Shown here: positions 11,641-23,344 of the stretch, piece after piece | Numbering within the stretch: position 1 is the stretch's first letter | Layout: each line of letters begins with the position of its first letter | Assembly: GCA_947396885.1 (NCBI GenBank) | Contig: OX377204.1 | Span: forward strand, 44,441,139 to 44,505,138 | DNA length: 64,000 bases | From: Heligmosomoides polygyrus polygyrus | Taxonomy: Eukaryota > Nematoda > Chromadorea > Rhabditida > Heligmosomidae | Direction of reading: 5' to 3' | Translations under genes and position numbers: made by a program | The notes under the pieces: model-generated | Told to the model about the DNA's origin: nothing | Database searches by the model: none | Seen by the model: the letters and a program-made list of their open reading frames with translations, nothing else

Positions 11641-11803
11641 GGCCGGATTCATCAAAGTTACTGCAGTAACTTTATCGGAGAATTATAAGCGAAAGCTCAG
11701 ATAACGCGGCCTAGCGATATGATGAGCGATAAGCCGCGTTATCTGAACTTTCGCTTACAATTCTCCGTTAAAGTTACTGCAGTAACTTTGATGAATCCGG
11801 CAC
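11641..11803. repeat. Near-perfect 160-bp palindrome (hairpin MITE)
   Basis: GCCGGATTCATCAAAGTTAC starts both strands. The arms continue through CTGCAG, GGAGAATT and AAGCG to GATAACGCGGC around a short loop near 11712-11730. It is short, almost fully self-complementary and nested in the loop of the TTA-flanked element. Confidence 0.8.
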
Positions 11804-12412
11804 CAGCTACTACACACGCGTATGATAGACACGGCTGAAGCACCGGAGCGCAGAAATGTCGGTAGATCTGGTTTATTTATAATCTGTAATCAAATTCACC
11901 TCCTCATCGAAACCTACCTATGAAACCAACTGGATGATAGGTGTAGATAGGTCCCATGTCCACTTTACTTCCACTAACCTGAACTGCCTCTTCTTCCTGA
12001 CAGTCGATATCTCTATAGGTAGCATTCAGGAAGAGTGCTTTTATGGCATCTGCAACCGCAATCTCTCTCCTTGTCGGAGAAGTGAGGTCCGGTGTTAAGG
12101 TGGAAATTAGTCGGCCTACAACGCGTTCAGGTGAGAACAACAATTTTAGAGCATTTATGTACCGATATGGCCAGGGTTCATAATATTCATAATATTGGAC
12201 CGTAAGATAAAAGGATTTGTGTGCAATTATCATTGCGGTATCATTGATGATACGGTATGATATGGTAATGGTGCAGATAGGCAATTTTGAAAAACTCGCA
12301 AATATGAAGGCGCAATAAGACAGCCTTGGTTTGTTGTAAGCATTGATGGTCTAAAATTGCCTCCTGTGATCGTGAGAAAGCGAAATAACAACAAACTAAT
12401 ATGTGCAAAAAC

Positions 12413-12495
12413 ACTGGCAGCACGCGGAGTCGAACTCAAAAACCCACTGGTGTGCTTCTATGAGGCGGCACTCTCACCTACTGCGCCACCGAGGC
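12413..12495 (-). ncRNA. tRNA-Met-like sequence in right arm
   Basis: On the minus strand GCCTCGGTGGCGCAGTAGG resembles an elongator tRNA-Met 5' half including the A box; CTCATAG occupies the anticodon-loop position (CAT), and GAGTTCGACTCC gives a B box. The 3' acceptor strand does not pair back well, so it is a tRNA-derived sequence, not a working tRNA. It points inward, toward its partner in the other arm. Confidence 0.5.
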
Positions 12496-12772
12496 ACACC
12501 TCGTAGGGTGCCATAGGGGTTGATAATAGTTGCACGCACGCCTTCAGATCTCCTTTTCAGGCCTTTAAAAAAGCGTTCAGCAGAAATTGACTGTGGTTCC
12601 GCCCACAGGGCACATCTGTCAAAAAAGAATCACAAAAGCTCACCATGAGTTGGGGACCTTTCCTTGTTAGGCGTCCTTTAGGCCATTTTCCGGGCACTTC
12701 TATGATGACGCCAATCTTTCGAACGGTGTCACGATGAACATAACCATGCCATCGTAAGCGAGCTTTACGTAG

Positions 12773-15700
12773 GGTGAGGGACGTTCTGCCTGAAAGCGGC
12801 GCGGGCAAAGACGCGGGACAGTGCCTGCGGAGCCAATTAGCGTCGACTCGCGCGGTGACACCCGCCGCTTGGCGCTGAGCCCAGACGGCCCTCGCCGCGG
12901 AGCGATGCTGACCTGGCCGACCACGAGAGCCCGCAGAACGACCAGATTTTGTGTGATTACAGTCGATAGAGTGATAGGAGGCTCAGACGGCTTGCATTGG
13001 CAGTCCAAAAATTCGGATTCATGTGAACCCTACCATCTTCTATATCAGAATTTCGAGCTCTATCGAATGAGCCAGGAAAGAATCTTGCATCAATAAGCCT
13101 TTTAACGATTTTTTTTCAGGCGCTGTTTAACTTTCATTAAATATCAGATTTTACTCACATGTATCAGGATTAAATGCGATGCATGCTTCCAGGCTAAAAT
13201 TGCACGAGGATTCCAATTAGATAGATGAGAGATCTCTTAACATAAGTTTAAAGCATTAGTTTCAACATGATATCTCCTCAGCATTTCGTAACTGATTTTT
13301 CTATAGAACTTTATAGTGCACACATCATATATTTCGATACTAAGACTGGATAGGTGGTTCATCAAATCTAATGTTCACCGAGAATAAAATTCATCACACA
13401 ATATTTCAAATTGCTCGTCCAGTGACGTGCCTTGACATCTTGCTGCAAAATTTTCTTATTTCTCTGGGACTAATTGCTCTTGAATGGTACCGCCCGTCGA
13501 ACCTATTGAAGACAGTTGACCTTAATTACTATGCATTTTATCAGAGCTATAATACCTCGACATCTCTCTGTCTACATTATTTCTTCGCTCAGCATCGCGC
13601 CTTCTAAGACGCTTCATTTCATCAGGTAGCTGAAAGCAGTCCGATATAGTTACATCCTCCACGAGATATTATGAAGTCCTACGAACTAGTACCATTATTT
13701 TCATGTTAAGTAAACATTTCGCCTCCAAGTTTATGTCGTGGAGGAGCTTTATCAATGTGGCCAGTGCAGGATGTTCACATCCCAGTAGCCTCTTCAAAGT
13801 GCTGCAATGGTATACTGTTATTAGGCATCATATCATCTACCTGATAGTATGCGCTTCACCTATGAAAAGCTTCAGCAAGATTGGTTGTTCGGAGTGTCGA
13901 AATCTTCCACTTGCACCACAAATCTTTGAATGGCCCACTGAGCCATGTACTTTCCATGTACCTTAAACGCTACAGTCCATTCACTAAGTTTTGGAAAATG
14001 TTGACATATGGATAAACAACCTTAGAAACTCTGCACATTTCTGATGTGCAGGATGAGTTCTTCGTACAGGTACAATCCGAAGAGCTCTCAATTCGGTTCG
14101 TAGTTCGTTAGGCAGAAACACTATGCCTTTGATAGCTCTCCACCAACGCGTTATTCTTGGGTCACGTGTCGGACCTAAGAACTCATTTGGAGTTCGCACA
14201 GAGACACTGACGCCACTATTTACAAACCGTGAATGTGCTGACGCAGCCCAAGACTATTCATTCTTCTATTCCATGCTTGAGCCAAATGAAACGCACATCC
14301 TTCAATCTGGAGAACAAAATTACGATTGTATTAGGATACCACTGGAAGAAGTAATCACCTACGCGTTCGGAAATGATGCTCTTGCCGCGTTTATTGCGGC
14401 TTTCTCAAAATCCAACACAATGCGAAGACCTTCCCCTTCACCACTCTGGCCATTCTGCTCCAGTGCTCTCTTGAGGTGCCCGAAGATTTCAGCATACACC
14501 ATTTCGGTCTTTTTCGCTGTTACTGCGAAGAGTAACGGAACCTCAGCACCTCCGTCACAAACACCATGAACACAATAGAGCTGAGAGTGCCGTCCTAGCT
14601 CTTTTGGTTGGGGAGTGTGAACACCGTCAGCAACGATGGCCTGCAAGCCCACATTGCATGCTTTCTGAAGAATTTCTATTAGCTACGGATGAGTGGAATA
14701 TATGCTGAAGATGACATGCTTGAATCGTGTCCACTGAGTAGTAGATGTGTAAGCTATCTTCACGTTCCTGAAGGAACGCACTTCCATCGGCTAGTTTCTC
14801 GAGTTCTTCAGGCACAAACCCCATACTGGCACGCTTGTCCTTATGGGAAGCCAAATTGCTAAAACGCGCATTTTGATGGTTATATACTATTTACAATTCA
14901 TTTATTTATTTACATACCGTGAAAATTGCCGCTTCCTATCATCGTAGCCATGGGCAAAATACTCCTCTAACAGTTGGCCTTTCAATGAATCGTCTGAATT
15001 CTCAGATTGGCGACGAACTACGAAACTGGTGATACTGTGTATACCGTTCGAGTTATCTTCATTGATTTCCTGCAATTTGTTCAGCCAGAGACGCTTCCCT
15101 GATTTGTTGGTGTAGAGATCATCGCTTCTTATGTCATCCATTTTCTTAAGTCAATATTCAAAGTGTAGCGGAAGTTTTTTTAAAGAAATTTAACTGAGAC
15201 CTGGTAGGTCATCCGTGTGACAAGTTCCTGAGCATGCGGGCGGGGTGAACAACGGTGACCAATGGAACATGGGTCAGTCAAGAACTCGTCGCCTTTCACC
15301 TATTACGAAAATGTAGAGATGCACTATGAAAAAGCAGTGCAGTTCTTACTTTCACTGTAGTACAGACTCCTACTGCTTTACAGAAGCAGCAGCGATACAC
15401 ATCTGAGCTCTTGTTTTTTCTTTGGAAGGAGAACGCGTACGCAACGCGGGTTTCTGAATGGAGTACTCCAGCAGCAATGTCTTTCTTTCTAATTTGAGCA
15501 AAGCATTACCTGGAATGCAATAGAGAAGTCCACTATTGGATCCGTATTTTGAGCATATTCTTCTCCCTTTATATTGTTGCGGAGAAGCTGCTGCGGAGAC
15601 AGCACCACCAGGCTGCGCTGCAGGTGTTGAATGAGCGAGATCTTCTAGAGGGGACTGCCCAAAGAATGGTGTGGGAGGTTCAAAAAAAAAAACTGGGGAA

Positions 15701-16726
15701 TAAACTGAAGTTTAGCGCTGGTTGGGGAGTTGAGGTGCTCTGAAGAACGGTAGGGATATTACACAAGGGAAGCCCTTGACTGAAGGAGAATAGCTGAGGG
15801 CTATCGGGTTGGTTAGAAGACCCTAAATCAACGTCATCAAAAACCTAATACATATACCATGAATAGCATTTTTATTAGATTGCTATATAACATTACCTTG
15901 GATATTCAGTTGCGAGTGATGAGATCCACAAGATTAGTAAGGTTAGAATAAATTCCACATATCACATCCCTTTTATAACTCATTTCTCGCTCCTCCCAGA
16001 AATGTTCGCTTGTGGCTTCTAGCGGTATTTTGACCTCGGGTCACGCAGGCAATGTACTTGCATGACCAAGGTCACCTCCACCAATTAACGACTTAGGAAG
16101 CACTCATGAAATTCTTTGAGAAAACTAGAGTACTTAACTGTTCCTAGGAGGTCTGCCGACTATCAAAGAACACCATGAAATTTTAAACTGGAAACGTGGT
16201 CTACGCACCGAGGGATCATAATGTTGTTTTCAAAAACGTTGAGCACTTCAGGTTCTTTTAGAAGGCTTCTCGTCTACCTAATTAGATTCCTCGTGCAATT
16301 TCAGCCTGAAAGCATGCCTCGCAATTAATCCTGATACATGTGAGTAAAATCTGATATTTAATGAAAGTTAAACAGCGCCTGAAAAATTTCGTTAAAAGGC
16401 TTATTGATGCAAGATTCTTTCCTGGCTCATTCGATAGAGCTCGAAATTCTGATATAGAAGATGGTAGGGTTCACATGAATCCGAATTTTTGGACTGCCAA
16501 TGCAAGCCGTCTGAGCCTCCTATCACTCTATCGACTGTAATCACACAAAATCTGGTCGTTCTGCGGGCTCTCGTGGTCGGCCAGGTCAGCATCGCTCCGC
16601 GGCGAGGGCCGTCTGGGCTCAGCGCCAAGCGGCGGGTGTCACCGCGCGAGTCGACGCTAATTGGCTCCGCAGGCACTGTCCCACGCCTTTGCCCGCGCCG
16701 CTTTCAGGCAGAACGTCCCCCTCCCC
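12773..16726 (-). mobile_element. Mutator-like element (MULE) with long TIRs and 9-bp target duplication
   Basis: Terminal inverted repeats of about 450 bp (12773-13240 and 16255-16726) are so alike that a 91-codon frame reads identically from both. Ends begin GGTGAGGGACGTTCTGCC on the left and GGGGAGGGGGACGTTCTGCC on the right. TTTACGTAG flanks both sides (12764-12772 and 16727-16735); the RTE target has one copy at this place (AGCTTCGCGCAGCTTCTCGG in the intact relative). A 9-bp duplication with long TIRs is the Mutator hallmark. The interior holds a decayed transposase on the minus strand. Mobility would now need a transposase from elsewhere. Confidence 0.85.
13380..15141 (-). pseudogene. 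MULE transposase, decayed
   Basis: Minus-strand blocks in several frames follow the nematode MULE transposase order: 15141-14902 (N-terminal, KSGKRLWLNK), 14854-14627 (SMGFVPEELEKLADG), 14652-14359 (DGVHTPQPKELGRHSQLYC, then EVPLLFAVTAKKTEMVY and LRIVLDFEKAAINAA), a shifted block near 14310-14220 with IEGCAFHLAQAWNRR (the C-x2-H motif of the MULE domain), 14199-13984 (RWWRAIKGIVFLPNELR), and a C-terminal stretch near 13890-13700 (STLKRLLGCEHPALATLIK). The catalytic D (DGVH), D (LDFE) and C-x2-H segments are recognisable, but stop codons, a small insertion after FPNA and frameshifts break the gene. Confidence 0.75.
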
Positions 16727-17394
16727 TTTACGTAGCTTATCGGCAACTGAGCGACGCCAAACCTTCGACGTATGGAGACATTGCGAATATGATCCAATCA
16801 CGTGACACCAGCCGTCCGGCGCAGGATTTTCGTCGCCATTATGTTGAAGCGGCTCTTACCCTCCATCGTTATAGGCCAGCACTCAACACCGTACATCGCT
16901 ACTAGTGGAGGACGGTTCTGCAGATCTTTAATTTAAGGCGTTCTTGTATCTTCCTGTCGACAAAGCGCCTGCCATTGAGCGCCATTTGGACCACGCTGTG
17001 CTCTCGAGTGAGTTCCCCTCGAACGTCAGACAACCATCAGGCGCAACTGCAGATCCAAGGTGCTTGAAATGTGTCGCTCCTACGAGCGCAGTACAATTGA
17101 GCCTGAACGTCGCCAAGCGGGCACACGAAGTTTAACACCAAGCACCTTTGCTCACGTTCGATTTCAAGTTTGACCGGAGCAGGTGTGTTACCAAGTGATA
17201 ACTAAAACCGAACAAACGGAAGCATCGTCTATCAAAGGAAACTCCGCCAATAGATGTTTTCATGCTTCCGTGTCGTATAAGATTGCAAGGAAGACAAACC
17301 TTGAGTAGTCTAACCTCTTCCCTCTTCCATGTCTGACTGTCGTTGAATCTTGGTATGTCGTTTAACTGTAGTGTAGGACGTCGTAAAGCTGTTG

Positions 17395-17757
17395 AGCCAA
17401 GATTGTTATCGAAGCTTTATTCGGCTTACGTTTCAGCGTAACCGCCTTCTTCAGAGCCTGGAAAAGTCAAAAAGAGTTTGAGAAATTACTCGTTCAAGGA
17501 TCATTTCAAGCTACAGGAGTCTCAAAAATTAATGAGGGAATGAAACGAATAGGGAGTAAGGTAACCCGACTGACCTTATGGAAACAGCCGAGAGGCTGAA
17601 AGGTACCATCCAGCCTTTCGGCCGTTTCCATAAGGTCCTGTAACTTGAAATGATCCTTGGACGAGTAAAAAATCTCTTTTTGACTTTACCAGGCTCTGAA
17701 GAAGGCGGTTACGCCAAAACGTAAGCCGAATAAAGCTTCGATAACAGTCTTCCATCT
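17395..17757. repeat. Hairpin MITE with about 115-bp arms
   Basis: The left arm (17400-17515) with ATCGAAGCTTTATTCGGCTT and ACCGCCTTCTTCAGAGCCTG is mirrored at 17640-17755. The spacer contains its own small hairpin (GCCGAGAGGCTGAAAGG against CCAGCCTTTCGGC). Confidence 0.75.
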
Positions 17758-17759
17758 TC

Positions 17760-18790
17760 CTCTTTCTTCCAGATTCAGGTTTTCCGTTGCGCGTCTGAAT
17801 AACAGCCGAAAGGCTCGAGCCTTTGAGGTGCTTGATGAAGTGGAGTGGATAGAAATGCCCAAATCGTAGAGCAATTTTGGCGCGCAAAGACGATGAGCTG
17901 ATCGGAACGTTAGGAAACTCATTAAGCACTGATCAACTTTACGACCTAGTTGGGCACAGGAGCACAAAAGAAACAACTCTCATTCCACTAAGATTTGCTC
18001 CATCCAAATTGGCAAAAAGGCAGACCTAAGAAACATTTCGCATGGGGTCTACAAGGAAGGAAAAGGCATAGCCGAACGGAGTGAGTTCCGAGAGATAATT
18101 GCTATTAGTGATCACGCGCTCCATAAGTGTTCACCTGGATGCATAGAAGAGCGGTTCGAAATAGAAGGACCACCCTTGTTTCGAGAAACCCCTTCAGTGT
18201 ACTTTGTCTCCTGTGAAGTTGGCACCTCTGATAAGTTTGTCTGAGCAATTTAAAATCCGCTCCTCTAATTGATCCACCATTTGGAAATCTTATGCCCACG
18301 CAGCGCACAACATCCGGGTCTTTGAACTTCTCTATGGTACGCCATTTGTATGGTTTACTGCTCAGCTAGTACGGAAGGCTATTACACAGCATCGCGATCC
18401 TGATCTGCCAGCCCTCAGGCGGGGAATACTCCAAACAAGGCGACCTTTGCACGTTAAGAAGAAGCAGCCTGATGTGAAAAGAAAGAATAGAAAGGGTATC
18501 ATAGGGCCTACTCCCACCAAGCACAGCACCTCGCAGTGAAGGTGGAAAATATGGAGCACGAGGGTCAATACTGTGTGCACAAAACCCTTAATACTTTCTG
18601 GATCTACGCCAGAGGCCCCTATAGTGAACAAGAGATAAAGATAGGTTTAATGGTGCAAAGATGAGGGGCGAAACTAGAGCAGTCGTAGTAAGCTTAAAAT
18701 TGAAAACTGGTCCCTGAGGTCCAATACGATTCGAAAATTTCGCATCTAAGTGAAAGACTTGCGGGTAAAGCACCATATCCATAGTGTCCA
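17760..18790. other. No recognisable gene
   Basis: Short open frames only, none with motifs or splice context that I can defend. Confidence 0.35.
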
Positions 18791-18794
18791 TAGT

Positions 18795-19207
18795 GCATAT
18801 CCATAGTGCATCCATATATATATGTGTATACACACGCGTATACACATATATACAGGTATATACAGGTATACACACGTTCATACGCGCGTATATACAGATT
18901 TATATATGTATCGTATGTATGTATATACGTATATATATATATATATATAGATATGCGTAGATATACACCGTATACATGCATGTATACACAGTATACACTA
19001 CTTTATATACATTTATATAGCGTATATACACGTGTATACAGGCGTATATACATGTATGCACGAGTATATACGACATATAAATGCATCTACAGTAGTGTGT
19101 ATTGTGTATACATGCATATATACGGTGTATATCTACGTATATGCATATATGTATATATACATATATACATAAATATGATACATATATATACACCTGTATA
19201 TACACGT
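18795..19207. repeat. TA-rich alternating purine-pyrimidine microsatellite
   Basis: About 400 bp of TATATACRTRTATAC-type words, a nearly pure alternating purine-pyrimidine tract. Long frames on both strands here are an artefact of this composition. The tract could form cruciform or Z-DNA. Confidence 0.85.
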
Positions 19208-19500
19208 GTGGGCGCGTGTGGCGCAGTCGGAGGAGGCGCGATTGTCGCGTGCACCTGATACCAGGTTCCTGGTTCGGATTTCCCGCCCAGGCCAACCAAG
19301 CCTTCCATCCCTCCGGGGTCGGTGAATTGGTACCTGACGTGTCTGGAAAGGATAAACCGCTGACTTGTTCATCGGCTGGCCACCGCAAGTCATTGTATGG
19401 CCAAATACGCATTCATGTCGCCTCCACGACATCCCGTAGAAGTAGAATGCGCTGGCGCATCCCAGAAGGGATTGAGTAACGCCGCCCTTTATCCTTTATC
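19208..19500 (+). mobile_element. tRNA-derived SINE, copy 1 (best)
   Basis: The head carries an A box (TGGCGCAGTCGG at 19219) and a B box (GGTTCGGATTTCC at 19271), the spacing of an internal Pol III promoter. The body contains CATCCCTCCGGGGTCGG and GACTTGTTCATCGGCTGGC, shared with copies near 22.78 and 52.2 kb. The 3' end is a simple CCTTTATCCTTTATCCTT tail. It lies directly after the TA tract, which may be its target or a hypervariable neighbour. Confidence 0.7.
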
Positions 19501-19585
19501 CTTATATGCTCGTGTATATGCCACGCCAGGCTTGCCGGCTTCGGGTATGGCGGGCCGCGCTGGGAACGTAGCCTAAACCTAGCAG

Positions 19586-19653
19586 GGGATGATTCCTCAC
19601 CCAGCGTCGGTCGCCGGCTTCGCCGGCAACCAACGCTGGGTAAGGAAGCATCC
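19586..19653. repeat. GC-rich hairpin
   Basis: GGATGATTCCTCACCCAGCG pairs with the sequence ending CGCTGGGTAAGGAAGCATCC around CGCCGGCTTCGCCGGC. Confidence 0.75.
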
Positions 19654-20239
19654 TCGTCTGCATATAATAGTATGGAAACTGGTCAAAGCACTGCCGAATA
19701 TTGAGGACCAAGGAGCAAGACCTGGTTAAAACCGTAGTCGAAGTGAGCGTAGGTCCGACGAACTTTCTTCGCTGACCTCTCCTGGTCCACCCCTTAAAAT
19801 TGGAGGACCTGGGCAGGTAGAAATAGCTTAGTAATCCAGCGCGCGAAGTATATATGCTTTTGAGATCAAAGTGAACAATTTCCAAATCAAAAGAAGCGTC
19901 TTCCAGACCATGACATTGACCAATCAATAAAATCGGTTGATATTGATTGCTTGATGGAAGCTTCAACATGGTGGTTGATTACCTGGTCAACCTTCCGTCG
20001 GTCATCATAATCACGGAACACCCGCCCGATTAAGTCTGGCGAGAACCAATAGCTCCGCTCAAACGATGGATAATATCGATCGATATTGATTTTCTGAGCG
20101 ACTAATAGGTACGACTGCCCGAAACACCATCGGCCATAACAATATGCTGTTGCTAATGTTAGAAAGCTGAACGAAGAAGTACACGCCAACAGATACGTCA
20201 TTCGAAACCTCATGGATTGTTCTTTGATAGTTCCTCTGG

Positions 20240-20760
20240 TAGTTGGTCGATAAACACCTTAGATGTGATCAACATGCGCCATCTACAGGTCATGTGTCGT
20301 TGGGAGTAAACACCCGCTGTCGCCGCGGGCTTCGGACAGCGCTGCGGGCTTTGGACAGCGCGGTGGGCTTCGTAATTATGGTAATGATAATGATAAAGAT
20401 GATAATGATGACTCCGTAAACACCGTAGATGCGATGAACCGATCAACGTCTCCTGTCAACACCTCATTTGTCGTCAGCAGGGCTCACCCGCTGTCGCCGC
20501 GGGACTCGGACAGCGCGGCGAGCCTCGAACAGCGCGGCGAGCCTCGGACAGCGCGGCTAGCTCGGATAGCGCGGCGGGCCTCTTACAGCGCGGTGGGCTT
20601 CAGAATGATAGTAGTGATAATGATAAAGATGATAATGATGACTCCGTAAACACAGTAGATGCTATAGGCCGATCAACGTCTCCCGTCAACACCTCATTTG
20701 TCGTCAGCAGGGCAGACCTGCTGTTGCCGCGGGCCTCGGACAGCGCGGCGAAGCTTCAAA
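20240..20760. repeat. Tandem repeat of about 240 bp units
   Basis: Units share GACTCCGTAAACAC, CGATCAACGTCTCC, CACCTCATTTGTCGTCAGCA and GATAATGATAAAGATGATAA, and contain a nested GACAGCGCGGCGGGC minirepeat. Two full and parts of two more units are seen. Confidence 0.75.
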
Positions 20761-20764
20761 CATG

Positions 20765-22700
20765 ACTCATGCCTCTTCCGATTATATATAGTAAAGATTA
20801 TCGCAAATTAGCTATTACATAATACACACATATAATATGCATGGAAAAAACACAAACCTAATGAGCCATCTATTAAAATATGAGACACATGGTATTAAAG
20901 ACAAAAAATGTAATGGCAAAAATCAAATCGATATCGATCAAAGTGATGATCAGATCTTCAAAGACTTCAAAGAGGGTCTCGAGATGAGCAGAGAAATGAA
21001 GTGAAATTTTAAAAAGGCCTAGAATTCGATATAAATACGCAAGACGTAGTAAAGTGAGTGAGAACCGAGCAGTGAGAAACGAGAAGAAAATAAAGCAATA
21101 AGAGAGTATGGTGAATTGAAGTGGTAAAGCAGTAAGAAAGTGGATAACTAGAAAATCTATACTCTAGACTCTATATATGTGCATAACATAAAATGTACAT
21201 AACGTGTAAGCATGACATAATATAAAAACTACTAGCGGTTAACTGCATAACGTGATGTAGGAAGAAAAACAAAGGGTGGGTGCTCCGCTTAAGGAACTTC
21301 AGTTTTAACTCAAAATGCAGGCCTTTTGCTTAACTTTTCACTAAAATTTTTGACCGAAGTTTGAACAAAAAAAACGGTATTCAACAGCAGTGCTGTCGTG
21401 AAGTTTTCGAATTTTACCCCAAAAGGTGTCGCCAAAAATGAGTAAAAATGATGGTAGACGAGTAGCTAAAATTTAACATAAAGCGTACACCCTTGTTCAA
21501 AAAGAAACATGAAGCACATGAGCCGGAGAAGGAATCAATGTGGAGCGTTGACCTCGTCCTCAGTCTAGTCTATGTCGTCGTCGTCCTCTATCGAAGTCGC
21601 CGTTGTCGTCGTCATGGATATGTCGGCGGGAGGATCGTCGTGGCAGCCATGGACCAATTTCACCTTCTGGAAAAAATTTAATTATTTTAAATTATTTCGA
21701 GAGGAGAAAGAGAAGAGGAAAACGCACCGGCGCTGGAATCAGCCGCCTGTAGGAGTCGAGGACGTATTTCCTGATGTCCGTCCAAAAGAGATAAATTTGA
21801 TTGATCTCTCTCATTAACAGATGAGAAGAAGCAAGTTTCAGGCGACCTACAGCGCACGTTGGAGCGCTCATTTTATCAGTTCCCTCCAGCGCCTCATAGC
21901 TTTCTTTCGTTCGACAAGCACTGTGTGTCTCTCCTCACCCGTCTCGCCCAATGTGGTGCGATACCTGAACTTCAATAAATTAGCCAGTGGCTAGTCAATA
22001 AAGTCACATAGTAATATAGTATTTATATAGAAATCGAAACATACGGGGTGTTGTGGGCCTTCAGCATTTTGGGCGAGAGGGACAGCTCTTGTGCTCCCAG
22101 CCGTATGCCGTCCAGGCAAATTCCTGCAAAAAAAGGGTCAAGAGTTGAAGTTGGAGGAACTGAACTGTATGGAGCTACCTATGAACGATCTACCTATGAA
22201 GTCATTCATGCAATAACGATGAAATCAAGAAAATGAAATCGAGAAATCGTAGTAAAATGAAATCGAAAACGAATCGAAAATTCATGCCTTATCAACAACG
22301 TTGTAAGTGGACTTAAGTTATGAGCCTTTCTTCTCTTCTTAACAGTAGTCGCTGCTCTCTCTCACTCACACACTAAGACAACTACCTAACCGGTTCACAA
22401 AAAAAATCAGTTTCCCTAGTCTGTTTAACTTAATTCTTTTTCGATATCGGTTAAGATTCCGTTTTCGACAACGTCTAGACTTTCACTTGATTCGTTTTCG
22501 TTTTTTAACGCCTAACGAGCTTTCCTGTTCTCGACAGCAGTCGCTAATCACTAACTTCACCACTCACTTTCATTCTCATTACGAACCTTTCCATTTTCAC
22601 TACGTAACCAGTTTTTTTCGGCCCCATTCTTTCCTCCTTCGCTAATATACGTTCCACGTACTTTAACGGGTTTGCTTGCAACAATCCGTCTTAGGGTAGC
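20765..22700. other. No recognisable gene
   Basis: AT-rich sequence. A GTCGTCGTCG-type low-complexity patch lies at 21570-21620. A 29-bp segment (CTCTCCTCACCCGTCTCGCC, 21930) recurs at 26130. Confidence 0.35.
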
Positions 22701-22779
22701 GCTTCCTTGCTAAATGCATATTAACGTTTCGGAATGTACTATTCGAGTCAAACTAGTCGATAGGTGCCTGTTGTCGTAT

Positions 22780-22960
22780 CACTCCTATTTCAGCCTTCTA
22801 CTTCGGATCTCCCGCACAGGCCAATCCAGCTTTCTACCCCTCTGGGTCTGCGATTTGGTACGAGAACTGTCAGAGAGGGATAAACCTTCGTTCTGCAAAT
22901 GCGAGACGAGCTATGCTATAGTTCGCCTCGCATTTGCAGAATGAAGGTTTAGTTTCCGCC
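22780..22960 (+). mobile_element. tRNA-derived SINE fragment, copy 2, ending in a hairpin
   Basis: CTTCGGATCTCCCGCACAGG onward matches the SINE body at 19.28 kb. The 3' part is replaced by a hairpin (22881-22951): AACCTTCGTTCTGCAAATGC and its reverse complement around GACGAGCTATGCTATAGTTC. Confidence 0.6.
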
Positions 22961-23225
22961 TACGGAACCAAATGAGGCGTAATGCAGCTCGCGGGGAGGT
23001 CACCATTAAATTTCTTCAGCCCTTATAGTGAATTCTTTATTGGACAAAATTAAAAATGCTACACAGCACTGGTGTGTAATACCCCAGAGGGGAACTGAGG
23101 TAGTCCATTTCTTATGTACTTATGTAATCTGACATTCACTTGCGCTCCTACGTTCCTACAAAGATGGGTAGCTACTCAGTGTAAAATGAATTGAATCCCC
23201 CTCCCCCGCTCCCAAACCGTTTTGC

Positions 23226-23342
23226 GCCTCAAATGAAAAGTAGGCATACGAACACCCCAAATGAGTGAAACATAGGCATATGGAAATCCCCAATGAAAAG
23301 TAAGCATATATGAACACCCCAAATGAAAAGTGCGCATGAAAA
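23226..23342. repeat. Imperfect tandem repeat (about 33 bp, four units)
   Basis: ACACCCCAAATGAAAAGT and a GCATA-containing spacer repeat four times with variation. Confidence 0.65.
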
Positions 23343-23344
23343 AC

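Larger units (their letters stand above)
10946..12666. mobile_element. TTA-flanked foldback DNA element with tRNA-like arms
   Basis: The outer arms (10946-11100 and 12510-12666) are inverted: both ends read CAAGGAAAGGTNCCCAACTC-like sequence inward, continuing through GGTGAGCTTTTGTGAT. Inner inverted blocks (11230-11360 and 12280-12415) include CCAAGGCTGTC...CGCCTTCATAT. The element is flanked by TTA at 10943-10945 and 12667-12669, and the flanking RTE pieces join cleanly with one TTA. A 3-bp TTA duplication is typical of PIF/Harbinger elements, which is an inference here because no transposase is present. A separate palindrome (11641-11803) sits in the loop. Confidence 0.7.
10795..17190 (-). 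pseudogene. Old RTE LINE 3' fragment, split by two nested insertions
   Basis: Three minus-strand blocks are collinear with the C-terminal half of the intact RTE at 60-62 kb: 10795-10945 (3' end with the GTCCCGCTTAGCGGCGGGG block), 12667-12772 (RGRP region), and 16727-17190 (upstream RT tail). Each junction resumes exactly where the previous block stopped once the target duplications TTA and TTTACGTAG are removed. About 720 bp of RTE sequence remains and no long frame is kept. The fragment acts as a reference for the precise boundaries of the two insertions. Confidence 0.8.

Noticed and set aside
12821..13096. Two identical 91-codon proteins here and at 16401-16676
   Set aside because: They are the two terminal inverted repeats of the MULE, not genes.
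17576..17929. 117-codon minus-strand protein
   Set aside because: It reads through the hairpin MITE arm and has no family motifs.
18806..19412. Long Tyr/Ile-rich open frames on both strands
   Set aside because: They follow from the TA-rich microsatellite, which lacks stop codons by composition.
20240..20760. Periodic GC-rich array considered as a CRISPR-like repeat
   Set aside because: Units are about 240 bp, directly abutting, in a eukaryotic genome with no cas genes; an ordinary tandem repeat.
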